This document shows positions 43,101 to 51,161 of a stretch of 64,000 nt of DNA, piece after piece (positions within the stretch are counted from its first letter, which is position 1; every line of letters starts with the position of its first letter). The stretch is from contig JAHCJI010000001.1 in assembly GCA_026126305.1 (NCBI GenBank), positions 124,001 to 188,000 of the forward strand. The letters run 5' to 3'. Under the pieces are notes generated by a model. It was not told where the DNA came from. It did not search any database and saw only the letters and a program-made list of their open reading frames with translations. The stretch is from Phycisphaeraceae bacterium. Its GTDB lineage: Bacteria > Planctomycetota > Phycisphaerae > Phycisphaerales > UBA1924. The position numbers and the translations under genes are program-made.

Positions 43101-44426
43101 CAGCGCCTGGACGGCTGGCGACTGCTCCCGCCGCTCTCGGTCACCAACGACGCGTCGCTGCCCGAGCACCTGGTGCTCATCAGCGGGCACATGGTTGGGC
43201 TCTGGGCCCTCTCTCCAGACCTGGGGCCGATCGAAGGCGAACCCTTCGAGGCCGATCCACGCGGGCCCCTGGAAATGGTCTGGTCGTCCACCTTCGACCC
43301 CGCCACGCCGCCCATCCTGCTCTCGGTCGATCGGCATCGCGCGCTCTTCGTGTGGACCCAGGAGGGCACCCCGCGGCTTCGGGCCGTCTCCCTGTTCGAT
43401 GCCTCGTCATGGACCAGCCCGCCGTTCGAAGAACTGTTCGACGCGCCACTGCGCGAACCCGTGCTGGGCGATCGCGGCGCGCATGTGTCGGCCCTGACCG
43501 CCACGGGGCAGCAAGCCGACCCGCTGGGATGGATCATCGCACACGACCACGCCCTGGCCGCCATCGTCCGGCGTGATGGGCTGCTGGCCATTCTCGACAT
43601 GGACACCGGCAAGGTCAACGCCGCCATGCGACCGGGCCTGGGCACCGTCATGGACGTAGCCGTCGCGGCGGGACGCGTGTGGGTCATGGGATCGGCCGAG
43701 GCCCCCGGCTCGCAACGCGCCGGCGCACTCGACACGATGGGTCTGTGGGCGTTCAACGAAACCGGCCAACTCGTCGCACGACGCATCGGCACGCTCGAAG
43801 CCCCGCGATGGATCTCTGCGGTCGATGATGGCTCGCTCGTCGTGGCCACCTATGCGAGCATCGAACGCGTCGCGCCATCGGGCCAGGACACCGAGCTGAA
43901 GGTCCTCTGGAACGCCGTCGACCGGCCCGCCATCAACGCCGCCATGGGATGGGTCCTGGGCGACGTGCTTGCCGTGCTCTCCACCAGAGGGGACGTCGCC
44001 CTGACCAGGCTCGAAGACGGGAAGTTTGCCAGCGAGCCCACGCCCCTGAACCTGGTCGAGGGCGAAGTGCCTCGCCTCTCGAGGCAGCAAGACCGGGTCT
44101 TGGTGCTCTCCAGCCAGGGCCTGCTCATCCTCAACGCCTCGGGGCAGACCACCGGACGCGACGCCCTGCGCGGCACGGGCGGGCGGGCCGAGGAAAAGGC
44201 CCCCCCCGCATTGGGCGAGAGGCGCGTGCTGCTCGCGCCGCTGCGCAGCTTCTCCTTGACCGGCAACCAGGGCGAATACCTCATCTCCACCGTCGACACC
44301 GCCACGGCCAAGGTCACCGGCACCCGCGCCGTCGCGCTGCCCGAAGCCCCGCGCGATGTCCGCCTCATCGACGGATACGCCGCCGTCTCGACCGCGACAC
44401 GCACCGTCATCCTGCGTATGGAATAG
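40164..44426 (+). CDS. Very large exported TPR / PQQ-type beta-propeller protein
   Basis: A 1420-aa exported protein with a signal peptide (LAALGTCVLASTAWPQG). Residues about 45-210 are helical repeats. Residues about 270-650 form PQQ/BamB-like blades, each with a D-x-x-T/D-G-x-x-x-W core (ELATGRRLWSVEP, DTRTGEVAWARTM, DAHDGRPLWLRRF). A second helical TPR-like region (about 680-960) and another propeller-like part (about 1000-1420) follow. No catalytic residues are recognised, so a scaffold or assembly role in the periplasm is likely. GTG 40164 has GGAGG 9 nt upstream. It is monocistronic. Confidence 0.8.
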   Translation: MTAIGQLGRIRWRATLAALGTCVLASTAWPQGEGATVFVDDSTAAQSVMRSLPSLIRAGNQAEAVRSLQRVLETAGDRLVPSDSDANLFISVRQAVHGRLLADAGLLERYRTEFTVRADRLIQEGSFAQVEREYLLTGPGRSAALMVARERFGLARFHAASLVLAQLEDHPDLHKDAQAAELLTLVAAQVDDASVAARAQAWRQAAGLEPADLPSIAIPPPASVLRRDASVLEGGGLPGNMPREPLWVQAIDRDLPTGPDDRLPTVRGFDARGGPFWILPSVAGDTILINDGATISAWDRFALRLRWRTSILPEGPLRESLVLTRQEQTDWRAIEAPNMLALDARAAYASMGLHTATSVDIASGIVAVELATGRRLWSVEPRTIDQRYALANVRGGPVAAEGRVVFGLREDFRSGRQVSLALVGLDTRTGEVAWARTMGSAGTGWARSNRAPGAGGIVHAGIVYWYDPMGIVAAYDAHDGRPLWLRRFELPQIIRQRADAEGAWAIQAPVMADGWLVTLVGGQDMIYRLDPMSGRVEGGTTTFAMGDAKYLVGLGSTVAAVGPSSVVFFEPTNLSPNMVPRDGSRIADFRAAITGRAVPAGGRLLAPSGVQAVLIDPATGRSQGPVIELPRAGALLPLDDQLIIADTAVLTSLMHADVATRALDDRLRDNPDDVASLVSLVLLAERRQVLDTVPAAADRALQALAKSIEQGGAHARLARVEGRRLFEALLSMLHTMVRQADAEIDQPLPDQLADLALRAAPDPIARARTLLTVSDLRDRQGRGAQALTHLLEVLADTALRDVRLPDNNMLAGVRATRRIAALLPMHGYEIIEPHEPAAAQALQHAQPGPAGDVQRLAIASTLPISAAALQAYTDVARHAHEAGDIARAARAYRKALDIARLLRTSDGPVDSARVAALGASLTHVLAQGDHIAAAARTRARLTLIAPIEDTDAPSTESLAQRFAQRTRAPEIGDRPVAVDQRLDGWRLLPPLSVTNDASLPEHLVLISGHMVGLWALSPDLGPIEGEPFEADPRGPLEMVWSSTFDPATPPILLSVDRHRALFVWTQEGTPRLRAVSLFDASSWTSPPFEELFDAPLREPVLGDRGAHVSALTATGQQADPLGWIIAHDHALAAIVRRDGLLAILDMDTGKVNAAMRPGLGTVMDVAVAAGRVWVMGSAEAPGSQRAGALDTMGLWAFNETGQLVARRIGTLEAPRWISAVDDGSLVVATYASIERVAPSGQDTELKVLWNAVDRPAINAAMGWVLGDVLAVLSTRGDVALTRLEDGKFASEPTPLNLVEGEVPRLSRQQDRVLVLSSQGLLILNASGQTTGRDALRGTGGRAEEKAPPALGERRVLLAPLRSFSLTGNQGEYLISTVDTATAKVTGTRAVALPEAPRDVRLIDGYAAVSTATRTVILRME

Positions 44427-44439
44427 GCCCGGGACGCGT

Positions 44440-45939
44440 TCACGATTGGCCCAGTGGCGAGCCCAGCATCAGACCAATGGTCGGTTCGTCCCTGGGCTTG
44501 CAGAACACGTACGCGAAATCGCCCGCCTCAAGCCGAGTGTGCCCCCGGGCCGGCAGGATCGACTCGCCCCGCACGATGAGCACCACCGACGCCTCTTCGG
44601 GAAGCCGGACCTGCGCCAGTGTGGCCCCGCAGGCGGCCACCGTCGGCTGGATGTGATAGATATGCATCCGGGCGTTCAGCGGTGCCAGCGAGTGGACCTC
44701 CAGCGCGGCCGAGGGCTCGGGTTGCTCGGGGTCGTCCAGGCGCAGCAGGCGCGTCAACGGCACGATCGTCGCGCCGGGCACCAGCGCGCTGACCACCACG
44801 ATGAAGAACACCAGGTGGAAGACCCCCTGGGCCCCGTCGAGCCCGGCGATGATCGGGAAACTGGCCAGGATGATGGGCACCGCCCCGCGGATGCCCACCC
44901 ACGAAACGTACAACCGCTCACGCTGCGAGAAGCGGAAGGGCAGCAGGCACAGCCATACCACCAAGGGCCGCGCCACAAACGCCAAGGCCAGCCCCAGCGT
45001 CAGCCCCACGCCGATGATGGGCAGCAACTGGCTGGGAAACACCAGCAGCCCGAGCATCACGAACATGCCCACCTGGCTCAGCCAGGCCACCGCGTCATGC
45101 ACGCGCCGCAGGCCCACGCGATAGGGCGGCGAGCCCACGCCAAGCACCACAGCCGCCGCGAAAACCGCCAGGAACCCGCTGCCGTGCAGCAGCGTCGCCC
45201 CGCCAAAGGCGATGAACGCCGACGCCAGCGTGACCACCGGGTGCAGCCCGCTGGTGGCATAGCGCACGCGCGTGAGCGCCAGCCGCGTGAGATACCCCGT
45301 CAACAGGCCCACGAGCAGGCCCACGAGCAACTGGAAGGGAATCTCCAATGCCAAACGCCACGTGGGAGGCGACGAGCCCGACAAGGCCTCGACAATAGCC
45401 ACCGTCAGGATCACCGCCGTCGGGTCGTTCACGCAAGATTCCACCTCGAGCGTGGTGCGCACCTTCTCCTTCGGACGCAACCGGCCGCCGCGCAGCACGG
45501 CGAAGACCGCCGCCGCGTCGGTGCTGCTGACGATGGCACCCACCAGGATCGCCTGCCCCCAGGAGAGCCCCAGCAGCCGCCCCACCACCGCCATGACGCC
45601 CGCCGTCCCAACGACGCCCACCGTTGCCAACATGCTCGCCGGCGCGATGCCCCGGCGGATGGCCGACACCGATGTGTTCAGCCCGCCGTCGAACAGGATC
45701 AGGATGAGCGCGACGATGCCAAAGCGCAGCGCGAACTGGTGGTCCTCGAACACGATCCCGCCGAGCCCCTCCGAACCGCCCAGCATGCCCAGCAGCATGA
45801 ACCCGAGCACCACCGGCACACCAAAACGCCCCAGCGCCCGCGCGAACAGCAAACTGAGCGCCATCAGCACGCCCAGGACCAGCAGCAGCCCCGCGACCGC
45901 GCCAGGTTCGGCCAGCCCGATCAGGACCCCCTCGATCAT
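44440..45939 (-). CDS. K+/H+ (Na+/H+) antiporter, CPA1 NhaP2-like with RCK-C tail
   Basis: A 499-aa antiporter with about 12 membrane helices. The ion-site motifs are IVSSTDAAAVFAVL (TM5 Thr-Asp) and ESCVNDPTAVIL (TM6 Asn-Asp). The cytoplasmic end, from about residue 405, is an RCK-C/TrkA-C domain (VRLPEEASVVLIVRGESILP, LEAGDFAYVF), typical of K+/H+ antiporters gated by nucleotide or ions. ATG 45939 overlaps the stop codon of the upstream SDR gene by 4 bp, so the two are coupled. Confidence 0.87.
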   Translation of the reverse strand: MIEGVLIGLAEPGAVAGLLLVLGVLMALSLLFARALGRFGVPVVLGFMLLGMLGGSEGLGGIVFEDHQFALRFGIVALILILFDGGLNTSVSAIRRGIAPASMLATVGVVGTAGVMAVVGRLLGLSWGQAILVGAIVSSTDAAAVFAVLRGGRLRPKEKVRTTLEVESCVNDPTAVILTVAIVEALSGSSPPTWRLALEIPFQLLVGLLVGLLTGYLTRLALTRVRYATSGLHPVVTLASAFIAFGGATLLHGSGFLAVFAAAVVLGVGSPPYRVGLRRVHDAVAWLSQVGMFVMLGLLVFPSQLLPIIGVGLTLGLALAFVARPLVVWLCLLPFRFSQRERLYVSWVGIRGAVPIILASFPIIAGLDGAQGVFHLVFFIVVVSALVPGATIVPLTRLLRLDDPEQPEPSAALEVHSLAPLNARMHIYHIQPTVAACGATLAQVRLPEEASVVLIVRGESILPARGHTRLEAGDFAYVFCKPRDEPTIGLMLGSPLGQS

Positions 45940-46676
45940 GGCGCCAAGGCCGGCTGGGCCCGGATGGTGATGGTGGTCCCGTTGTCGGCATCGCGCCGGC
46001 CCGTGGCGCAATCCACGATGATCGTCGCCACCGACGCCGGATCGAGCACCGCCGACCTCGGGACGGCCGATTCATCGAACAACGCGCGGAACATGCCCGT
46101 CTCGGTCGCCCCGGGCGCAACCGAAAACGCCTTGATGCCAGCAGCACGACCCTCGTTGGCGGCGCTCACAGTCAGCAACTCCACCGCGGCCTTGCTGGCC
46201 GCGTAGGCAAAGAACCCCGGGAACGGATCCTTCGCCGCCACCGACGACACGTTCACGATGCGCCCGTGCGTGGTCGAGAGGTGGGGCCACGCCGCCACGA
46301 TCAACTTCGCCGGCCCGATGCTGTTGGTGGCAAACACCCGGTCGATCAACTCCGGGCCGTGCTGGGCCAGGGGCACCAGCGGCGCCAGGCCCGCGTTGTT
46401 GACCAGCGCGTCGATCCGACCAAAGGCACGCAGGCACGCCTGCACGATCTGGGCCGGCCCGTCGGGATGTCCCACGTCGGCTCGGCACGGCTGGGCACGC
46501 CCGCCCAGCAGCCCCATAGCCTCGTCCAGACGCCCGGGGTCTCGCCCCACCGCCAGCACACGCCACCCACGCTCCACAAACAACCGGGCCGAGGCTAGCC
46601 CGATACCCGCGGTCGCACCCGTGACGATGGCAACCTTGGCATCCGCCAGAGCAGCATGGGAATTCGGATCGCTCAT
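45936..46676 (-). CDS. Short-chain dehydrogenase/reductase
   Basis: A 246-aa classical SDR. The Rossmann motif is VTGATAGIGLAS, then NNAG, the catalytic Ser in NVSSVAAKD, and Tyr/Lys in YAASKAAVEL. The Arg in the second strand (VGRDPGRL) suggests NADP(H) preference. The substrate is unknown; it is translationally coupled to the antiporter gene, a pairing with no obvious chemical link. ATG 46676 is supported by TACGCT at 46683-46688, 6 nt upstream. Confidence 0.85.
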   Translation of the reverse strand: MSDPNSHAALADAKVAIVTGATAGIGLASARLFVERGWRVLAVGRDPGRLDEAMGLLGGRAQPCRADVGHPDGPAQIVQACLRAFGRIDALVNNAGLAPLVPLAQHGPELIDRVFATNSIGPAKLIVAAWPHLSTTHGRIVNVSSVAAKDPFPGFFAYAASKAAVELLTVSAANEGRAAGIKAFSVAPGATETGMFRALFDESAVPRSAVLDPASVATIIVDCATGRRDADNGTTITIRAQPALAP

Positions 46677-46682
46677 CACCAG

Positions 46683-46692
46683 AGCGTAGACT
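46683..46692. promoter_or_regulatory. Overlapping divergent -10-like boxes
   Basis: TACGCT (reverse, 46683-46688) and TAGACT (forward, 46687-46692) share two bases. Each lies exactly 6 nt from its start codon (46676 and 46699). Only 22 bp separate the two genes, so both promoters must lie within or extend into each other's coding region. Confidence 0.5.
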
Positions 46693-46698
46693 GACGCC

Positions 46699-48255
46699 AT
46701 GCGATGGACGGCGGGCATTCTGGGCGTCCTGCTGGTGGGCTTGCTCCTGCTGCCCTGGCTGTTGCGAGCCCCGGGCTCGGGCCGCACAACCGGCGAAGGC
46801 CCACCCCTGGTCATCGTCACGCCCCACACCGAGCAGATCCGCATCGAGTTCGAACGCGCCTTCAACGAGTGGCACCGTGAACACTTCGGCCACAGCGTTG
46901 CCATCGACTGGAGAGCCCCCGGCGGCACCAGCGAGATCCGACGCCTGCTCATCGACCAGTACCAGGCCGCCATCCGCAACGGCGAGTACCAGATGGCCGA
47001 TGGCCAAGTCGTCATCACCCCAGGACGCATGGGCTACGACCTGCTCTTCGGCGGGGGCAGCTTCGAGCACGATCAGATCCGCAACGGCTTCACCGCCACC
47101 ATCGAGGGCCAGGAAACACGCATCCCCATCAGTGTCCCCGCGGGCTTCACCCAGCAGCAACTCGACGACTGGTTTGGCGAGAACAAGATCGGCTCGCAGA
47201 CCCTCTACGACCCGCAGCAGTACTGGATCGGCACGGCGCTCTCGGGCTTTGGCATCATCTACAACAAAGACCTCTACGCACGCCGGGGCATGGACACGCC
47301 CACCAAGTTCGAGCACCTGACCGACCGCCGCCTCATGGGCATGGTGGCGCTGGCCGATCCACGCCAGAGCGGCTCCATCACCACCACCTTCGATTCGATC
47401 CTGAACGTCTACGGCTGGGACGACGGCTGGCGCATCTTGCGAGAGATGAGCGCCAACACGCGGTACTTCACCAGCGCGGCTACCAAGCCCCCACTCGACG
47501 TGGCCGCGGGCGAGGCCATGGCCGGCCTGGCCATCGACTTCTATGGTCGCACGCAGGCCCAGGCCGTCACCCCGCCCGGCGCGCCGCCCGAGTCCAGCCG
47601 CGTGGGCTATGTCGACCCCGTGGGCGCGACATACATCGACGCTGACCCCATCTCGATCCTGCGCAGCGGCCCAAACCCCGAACTGGCGCGGCGTTTCGTC
47701 GAGTTCTGCCTCACCGAGCAGGCCCAGAGCCTCTGGCAGTTTCGAGCCAACCCCCAGCAAGCCGGGCCTACGCCTACCGGGCCAGTCCGATACGAGCTGC
47801 GCCGAGCACCAGTCCGCCGCGTGATGTACGAGCGCTACGCCGACCGCTTCGTCGACCAACTCGACCCCTTCCAGGCCGCCGCCGACGTGGAATCCAAGGG
47901 CTGGCGGTCGGCCATCCCGATCATGATGGGCGCTTTCGGCGTCGACAGCGACGATGAGCTGCACGCCGCCTGGGCCGCCCTGTGGAGATTGCGAGACCGC
48001 ACCGCCAAAGACCCAGCTTGGGCCCCGGTGCTCAAGCGAGCCGAACAGGCTTTTTACGCCTTCCCGAGCCAGGCCGTCACCGATACCGAAGGCGTCGTCC
48101 AAGTCTTGCCGTTCCGACCCGAACATTTCCGGGCCATCCGCAACGCCTGGAGAGACCCCGACGCCGCCGCCGAGGCCAGAATCGCCTATACCCGATTCTT
48201 CCGCGACCGATATAAGGAGGTGGTGCGGCTGGAGGCCGGCCAGAAGCCAAACTGA
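46699..48255 (+). CDS. Orphan extracellular solute-binding protein (iron-type, family 1)
   Basis: A 518-aa exported or membrane-anchored protein with an N-terminal hydrophobic segment (AGILGVLLVGLLLLPWLL). Residues about 38-330 form a periplasmic binding fold, with VIVTPHTEQIRIEFERAFNEW, FGIIYNKDLYARRG and MVALADPRQSGSITTTFDSI, as in Fe3+/spermidine-type binding proteins. The C-terminal 180 residues are an extra helical region ending FRDRYKEVVRLEAG. No permease or ATPase gene is near, so it may feed a distant ABC system or act as a sensor. ATG 46699 has no Shine-Dalgarno sequence. Confidence 0.8.
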   Translation: MRWTAGILGVLLVGLLLLPWLLRAPGSGRTTGEGPPLVIVTPHTEQIRIEFERAFNEWHREHFGHSVAIDWRAPGGTSEIRRLLIDQYQAAIRNGEYQMADGQVVITPGRMGYDLLFGGGSFEHDQIRNGFTATIEGQETRIPISVPAGFTQQQLDDWFGENKIGSQTLYDPQQYWIGTALSGFGIIYNKDLYARRGMDTPTKFEHLTDRRLMGMVALADPRQSGSITTTFDSILNVYGWDDGWRILREMSANTRYFTSAATKPPLDVAAGEAMAGLAIDFYGRTQAQAVTPPGAPPESSRVGYVDPVGATYIDADPISILRSGPNPELARRFVEFCLTEQAQSLWQFRANPQQAGPTPTGPVRYELRRAPVRRVMYERYADRFVDQLDPFQAAADVESKGWRSAIPIMMGAFGVDSDDELHAAWAALWRLRDRTAKDPAWAPVLKRAEQAFYAFPSQAVTDTEGVVQVLPFRPEHFRAIRNAWRDPDAAAEARIAYTRFFRDRYKEVVRLEAGQKPN

Positions 48256-48283
48256 CGCCCGCCAGGGGCGAAAGGACCGCGAC

Positions 48284-49882
48284 GTGCCCACCCAACTCCG
48301 CCCCGCTCCCATGCCAAGGAATGCCAACCCGATGCCCGCGGCCCCACACCGGACCGAGCGCCCACCACTGACCAAGATCGTGGCCACCATCGGCCCGGCC
48401 TCGGAAAGCCCGGCCATGCTCGGGCGGCTTATCGATGCCGGGGCCAGCGTCTTTCGCCTGAACTTCTCCCACGGCAGCACCGACGAGCACGCCCGCCGAC
48501 TGGACGCCATCCGCCAGGCGGCCAAGGCCAAGGGTGTCTGCATCGGCGTGCTGGGCGACCTGCCCGGCCCCAAGATCCGCCTGGGCACGGTGCCCGACAT
48601 CGACGCGGGCGGCGGCATCGAACTTCGCACCGGCCAGAGCGTGTTGCTCGACCGCACCATCGCCCAGGCCGAGGTGCGCGAAGAGACCGTCGACGACCGG
48701 TGCGAGCTGGTGCCCGCCCTGCCTCTGGGCTATGGAGCGCTCGTCGACGAGGTCGAGCCCGGCCAGCGCGTGCTCATCAACGACGGGGCCATCCGCATGT
48801 TGGCCGTGGGCATCGAGCCCGGGGGCAACGCCCTGCGCTGCGTCGTGACCGTGGGCGGGAAGGTGACCACCCGCAAGGGCATAAACCTGCCCGAGACAAA
48901 CCTGAACGTGCCCGCGCTGACCGACCGCGACAAGGAACTGGTGCGATGGGCCGTGGCGCACGAGCTGGACTACCTGGCGCTCTCGTTCGTGCGCAGCGCC
49001 CGCGAGATCGAACAACTGCGCGACCTGATCGTGGCCGAAGCGCCCGATCGCGAGCCCATCCCCATCATCGCCAAGATCGAAAAGCCCCAGGCGCTGGCAA
49101 ACATCGACGAGATCGCACAGGTCGCCGACGCCATCATGGTGGCCCGAGGCGATCTGGGCGTGGAGATGGACATCCCCGAAGTGCCCCCCGCCCAGAAGCG
49201 CATCATCCGCGCCGCCAACGACTGGGGCAAGCCGTGCATCGTCGCCACGCAGATGCTCGAGACCATGATCGACAGCGCCACGCCCACCCGGGCCGAGGCC
49301 AGCGACGTGGCCAACGCCATCTTCGACCGCGCGGGCGCCGTCATGCTCTCGGGAGAGACCGCCGTGGGCAAACACCCGGCCCTGGTCGTCGAGACCATGG
49401 CCCGCATCGCCCGCGCCGCCGAGTGCGCCCTGGCCCGAGGCCAACGCGACGCCCGCCCGCCCGAGCACCTCAAGCAGACCCGCTACCGCACCGCCGCCCT
49501 GGCCCACGCCGCCTGGCACCTGGCCAAGGACCTGGACGCCAAGGCCATCGTCTGCTGGAGCCAACTGGGAGGCACCGCGCGATACCTCAGCCAGAACGAC
49601 TTCGACATCCCCATCCTCGCGTGGTCCAGCGACCACGCCGCGACCCGACGCATGGCCCTGCTCCGAGGCGTCCACCCCGTCCTGGCCAACCCGCCCGACA
49701 ACGGCCGCCTGGCCGAATGGACCGATCAGGTCGAGGCATACCTGCTCGAACATGGCTGGGCCCAGCCCGCAGACCCCGTGCTGCTCATGGCCGGCCGCCC
49801 CCTGGGATCCCCCCGCGTGGTCAACGGCATGTCCATCCTGGAAGTGGGCGACCCCAACGGCGGATATCGAAGGCCGGAGTAA
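48284..49882 (+). CDS. pyk: Pyruvate kinase
   Basis: The last glycolytic step, phosphoenolpyruvate plus ADP to pyruvate plus ATP. Seen: KIVATIGPAS and VFRLNFSHGS at the N-terminus, GDLPGPKIRLG, the catalytic Lys in IIAKIEKPQAL, the magnesium site MVARGDLGVEM, and MLETMIDSATPTRAEASDVANA. The C-terminal domain (TRYRTAALAHAAWHLAKDLD) is complete. GTG 48284 is chosen because AAAGGA lies 7 nt upstream; ATG 48311 lacks such a site. The protein (532 aa) has about 25 extra N-terminal residues. It is 28 bp downstream of the binding-protein gene. Confidence 0.95.
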   Translation: MPTQLRPAPMPRNANPMPAAPHRTERPPLTKIVATIGPASESPAMLGRLIDAGASVFRLNFSHGSTDEHARRLDAIRQAAKAKGVCIGVLGDLPGPKIRLGTVPDIDAGGGIELRTGQSVLLDRTIAQAEVREETVDDRCELVPALPLGYGALVDEVEPGQRVLINDGAIRMLAVGIEPGGNALRCVVTVGGKVTTRKGINLPETNLNVPALTDRDKELVRWAVAHELDYLALSFVRSAREIEQLRDLIVAEAPDREPIPIIAKIEKPQALANIDEIAQVADAIMVARGDLGVEMDIPEVPPAQKRIIRAANDWGKPCIVATQMLETMIDSATPTRAEASDVANAIFDRAGAVMLSGETAVGKHPALVVETMARIARAAECALARGQRDARPPEHLKQTRYRTAALAHAAWHLAKDLDAKAIVCWSQLGGTARYLSQNDFDIPILAWSSDHAATRRMALLRGVHPVLANPPDNGRLAEWTDQVEAYLLEHGWAQPADPVLLMAGRPLGSPRVVNGMSILEVGDPNGGYRRPE

Positions 49883-49932
49883 GAAACCGCTGCATCCAAG
49901 TCGGAGACGAAAGAGCCCGCCTCCACCCCCCC

Positions 49933-50967
49933 TCACACCCCCTGCACGTCCTCCGCCTTCGAAGGACGGCTCATCAGCAGACCGATGCCATCCACGGGGT
50001 CCAGGCCCTCGAACAGCACGGCGTGCACCGCCTCGCAGATGGGCATCTCCACGCCACGCCGACGAGCCAGTTCCATCACCGCTCTGGTCGTGGCCACACC
50101 CTCCACGACGTGCGGCGTACCAGCCAGGTGCTCTTCGAGCGTCATGCCCTTGCCCAGGGCCTCGCCGCAGGCGCGGTTGCGGCCCTGCGGGCTGAAGCAC
50201 GTGGTGGCCAGGTCGCCCACGCCCGCCACGCCGAAGAAGGTTTCGGCCCGCGCCCCCAAGGCCACGCCCAGGCGGACGATTTCTGCCAAACCCCGCGCCA
50301 GCAGCGCGCTCTTGGCGTTGTAGCCCGCCTGCAAGCCGTCCAAGATGCCCGCGGCGATGGCGATCACGTTCTTGGTCGCGCCGGCCAACTCCACGCCCAC
50401 CAGGTCCGACGATGTATACACCCGCAGGTACCGGGCCGAGAACCAGTGCTGCACGTCGGTGGCAAAGCCCGCGTCCTCGCTGGCAGAGATCATCGTCGCG
50501 GGCAACCCGCGGGCCAGTTCGGCGGCGATGGTCGGCCCGCTCAGCGCCGCCATGGGCCGACCCACGCCAATCACCTCGCCGATCACCTCTGTCGGCCGCA
50601 GCAGCGTGCCCTGCTCGATGCCCTTGGCCGTGCTGACCACGCCCACCCCCGGGCCGATGTAAGGCTTCAGCCTGGTAAAGGCCTCGCGGACGTGCTGGAC
50701 GGGGATGGCACACACCAGCAGCGAAGCGCCCTCGACGGCCTGCGCGTCGCTCAAGGCCACCCCAACCCGCTCGGGCAGGGCGAATCCCTCCAGCAGCGGA
50801 CTCCGCCGCACTTGGGCCAGCCGGTGCTGATCTTCCAAGTCGTGGCCCCACAAAGCGATCCGACCGATCTCGGCACCATGCCCGGCGTGCGGCGGTGAGG
50901 CCGCGTCGAGTAAGGCCGAACACACCAGCCCCATCTGCCCACTGCCCAGGACCGCCACGTGCCTCAT
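49933..50967 (-). CDS. gpsA: Glycerol-3-phosphate dehydrogenase [NAD(P)+]
   Basis: Reduces dihydroxyacetone phosphate to sn-glycerol-3-phosphate for phospholipid synthesis. The Rossmann motif is VAVLGSGQMGLV, then VVSTAKGIEQGT, the catalytic Lys in VELAGATKNVIAIAAG, and GVGDLATTCFSPQGRNRACG. Length 344 aa is normal. ATG 50967 is supported by TATCGT 5 nt upstream (50973-50978); the frame stays open to 51057. It is convergent with pyk and divergent from the ATPase gene. Confidence 0.95.
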   Translation of the reverse strand: MRHVAVLGSGQMGLVCSALLDAASPPHAGHGAEIGRIALWGHDLEDQHRLAQVRRSPLLEGFALPERVGVALSDAQAVEGASLLVCAIPVQHVREAFTRLKPYIGPGVGVVSTAKGIEQGTLLRPTEVIGEVIGVGRPMAALSGPTIAAELARGLPATMISASEDAGFATDVQHWFSARYLRVYTSSDLVGVELAGATKNVIAIAAGILDGLQAGYNAKSALLARGLAEIVRLGVALGARAETFFGVAGVGDLATTCFSPQGRNRACGEALGKGMTLEEHLAGTPHVVEGVATTRAVMELARRRGVEMPICEAVHAVLFEGLDPVDGIGLLMSRPSKAEDVQGV

Positions 50968-50972
50968 GGGCG

Positions 50973-50978
50973 ACGATA
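50973..50978 (-). promoter_or_regulatory. -10-like TATCGT before gpsA
   Basis: On the reverse strand TATCGT ends 5 nt before ATG 50967, without a Shine-Dalgarno sequence. Confidence 0.4.
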
Positions 50979-51161
50979 CGCCCCGAACCCGGGGCGAGCC
51001 TTGGTCGTACCACGACACCCCAACCCGCTCGCGGGAGCGTTTGTCCTGCGCCAGCATCGTGCCGGGGGTTGGGTCTTTGACCGCCTAAAGTGGGCCCTTG
51101 CCCGCGATTGCCCGTGATTGGGGCGTGCCAAACGCCGCCACGCACCAGGAGACCGCCGACC

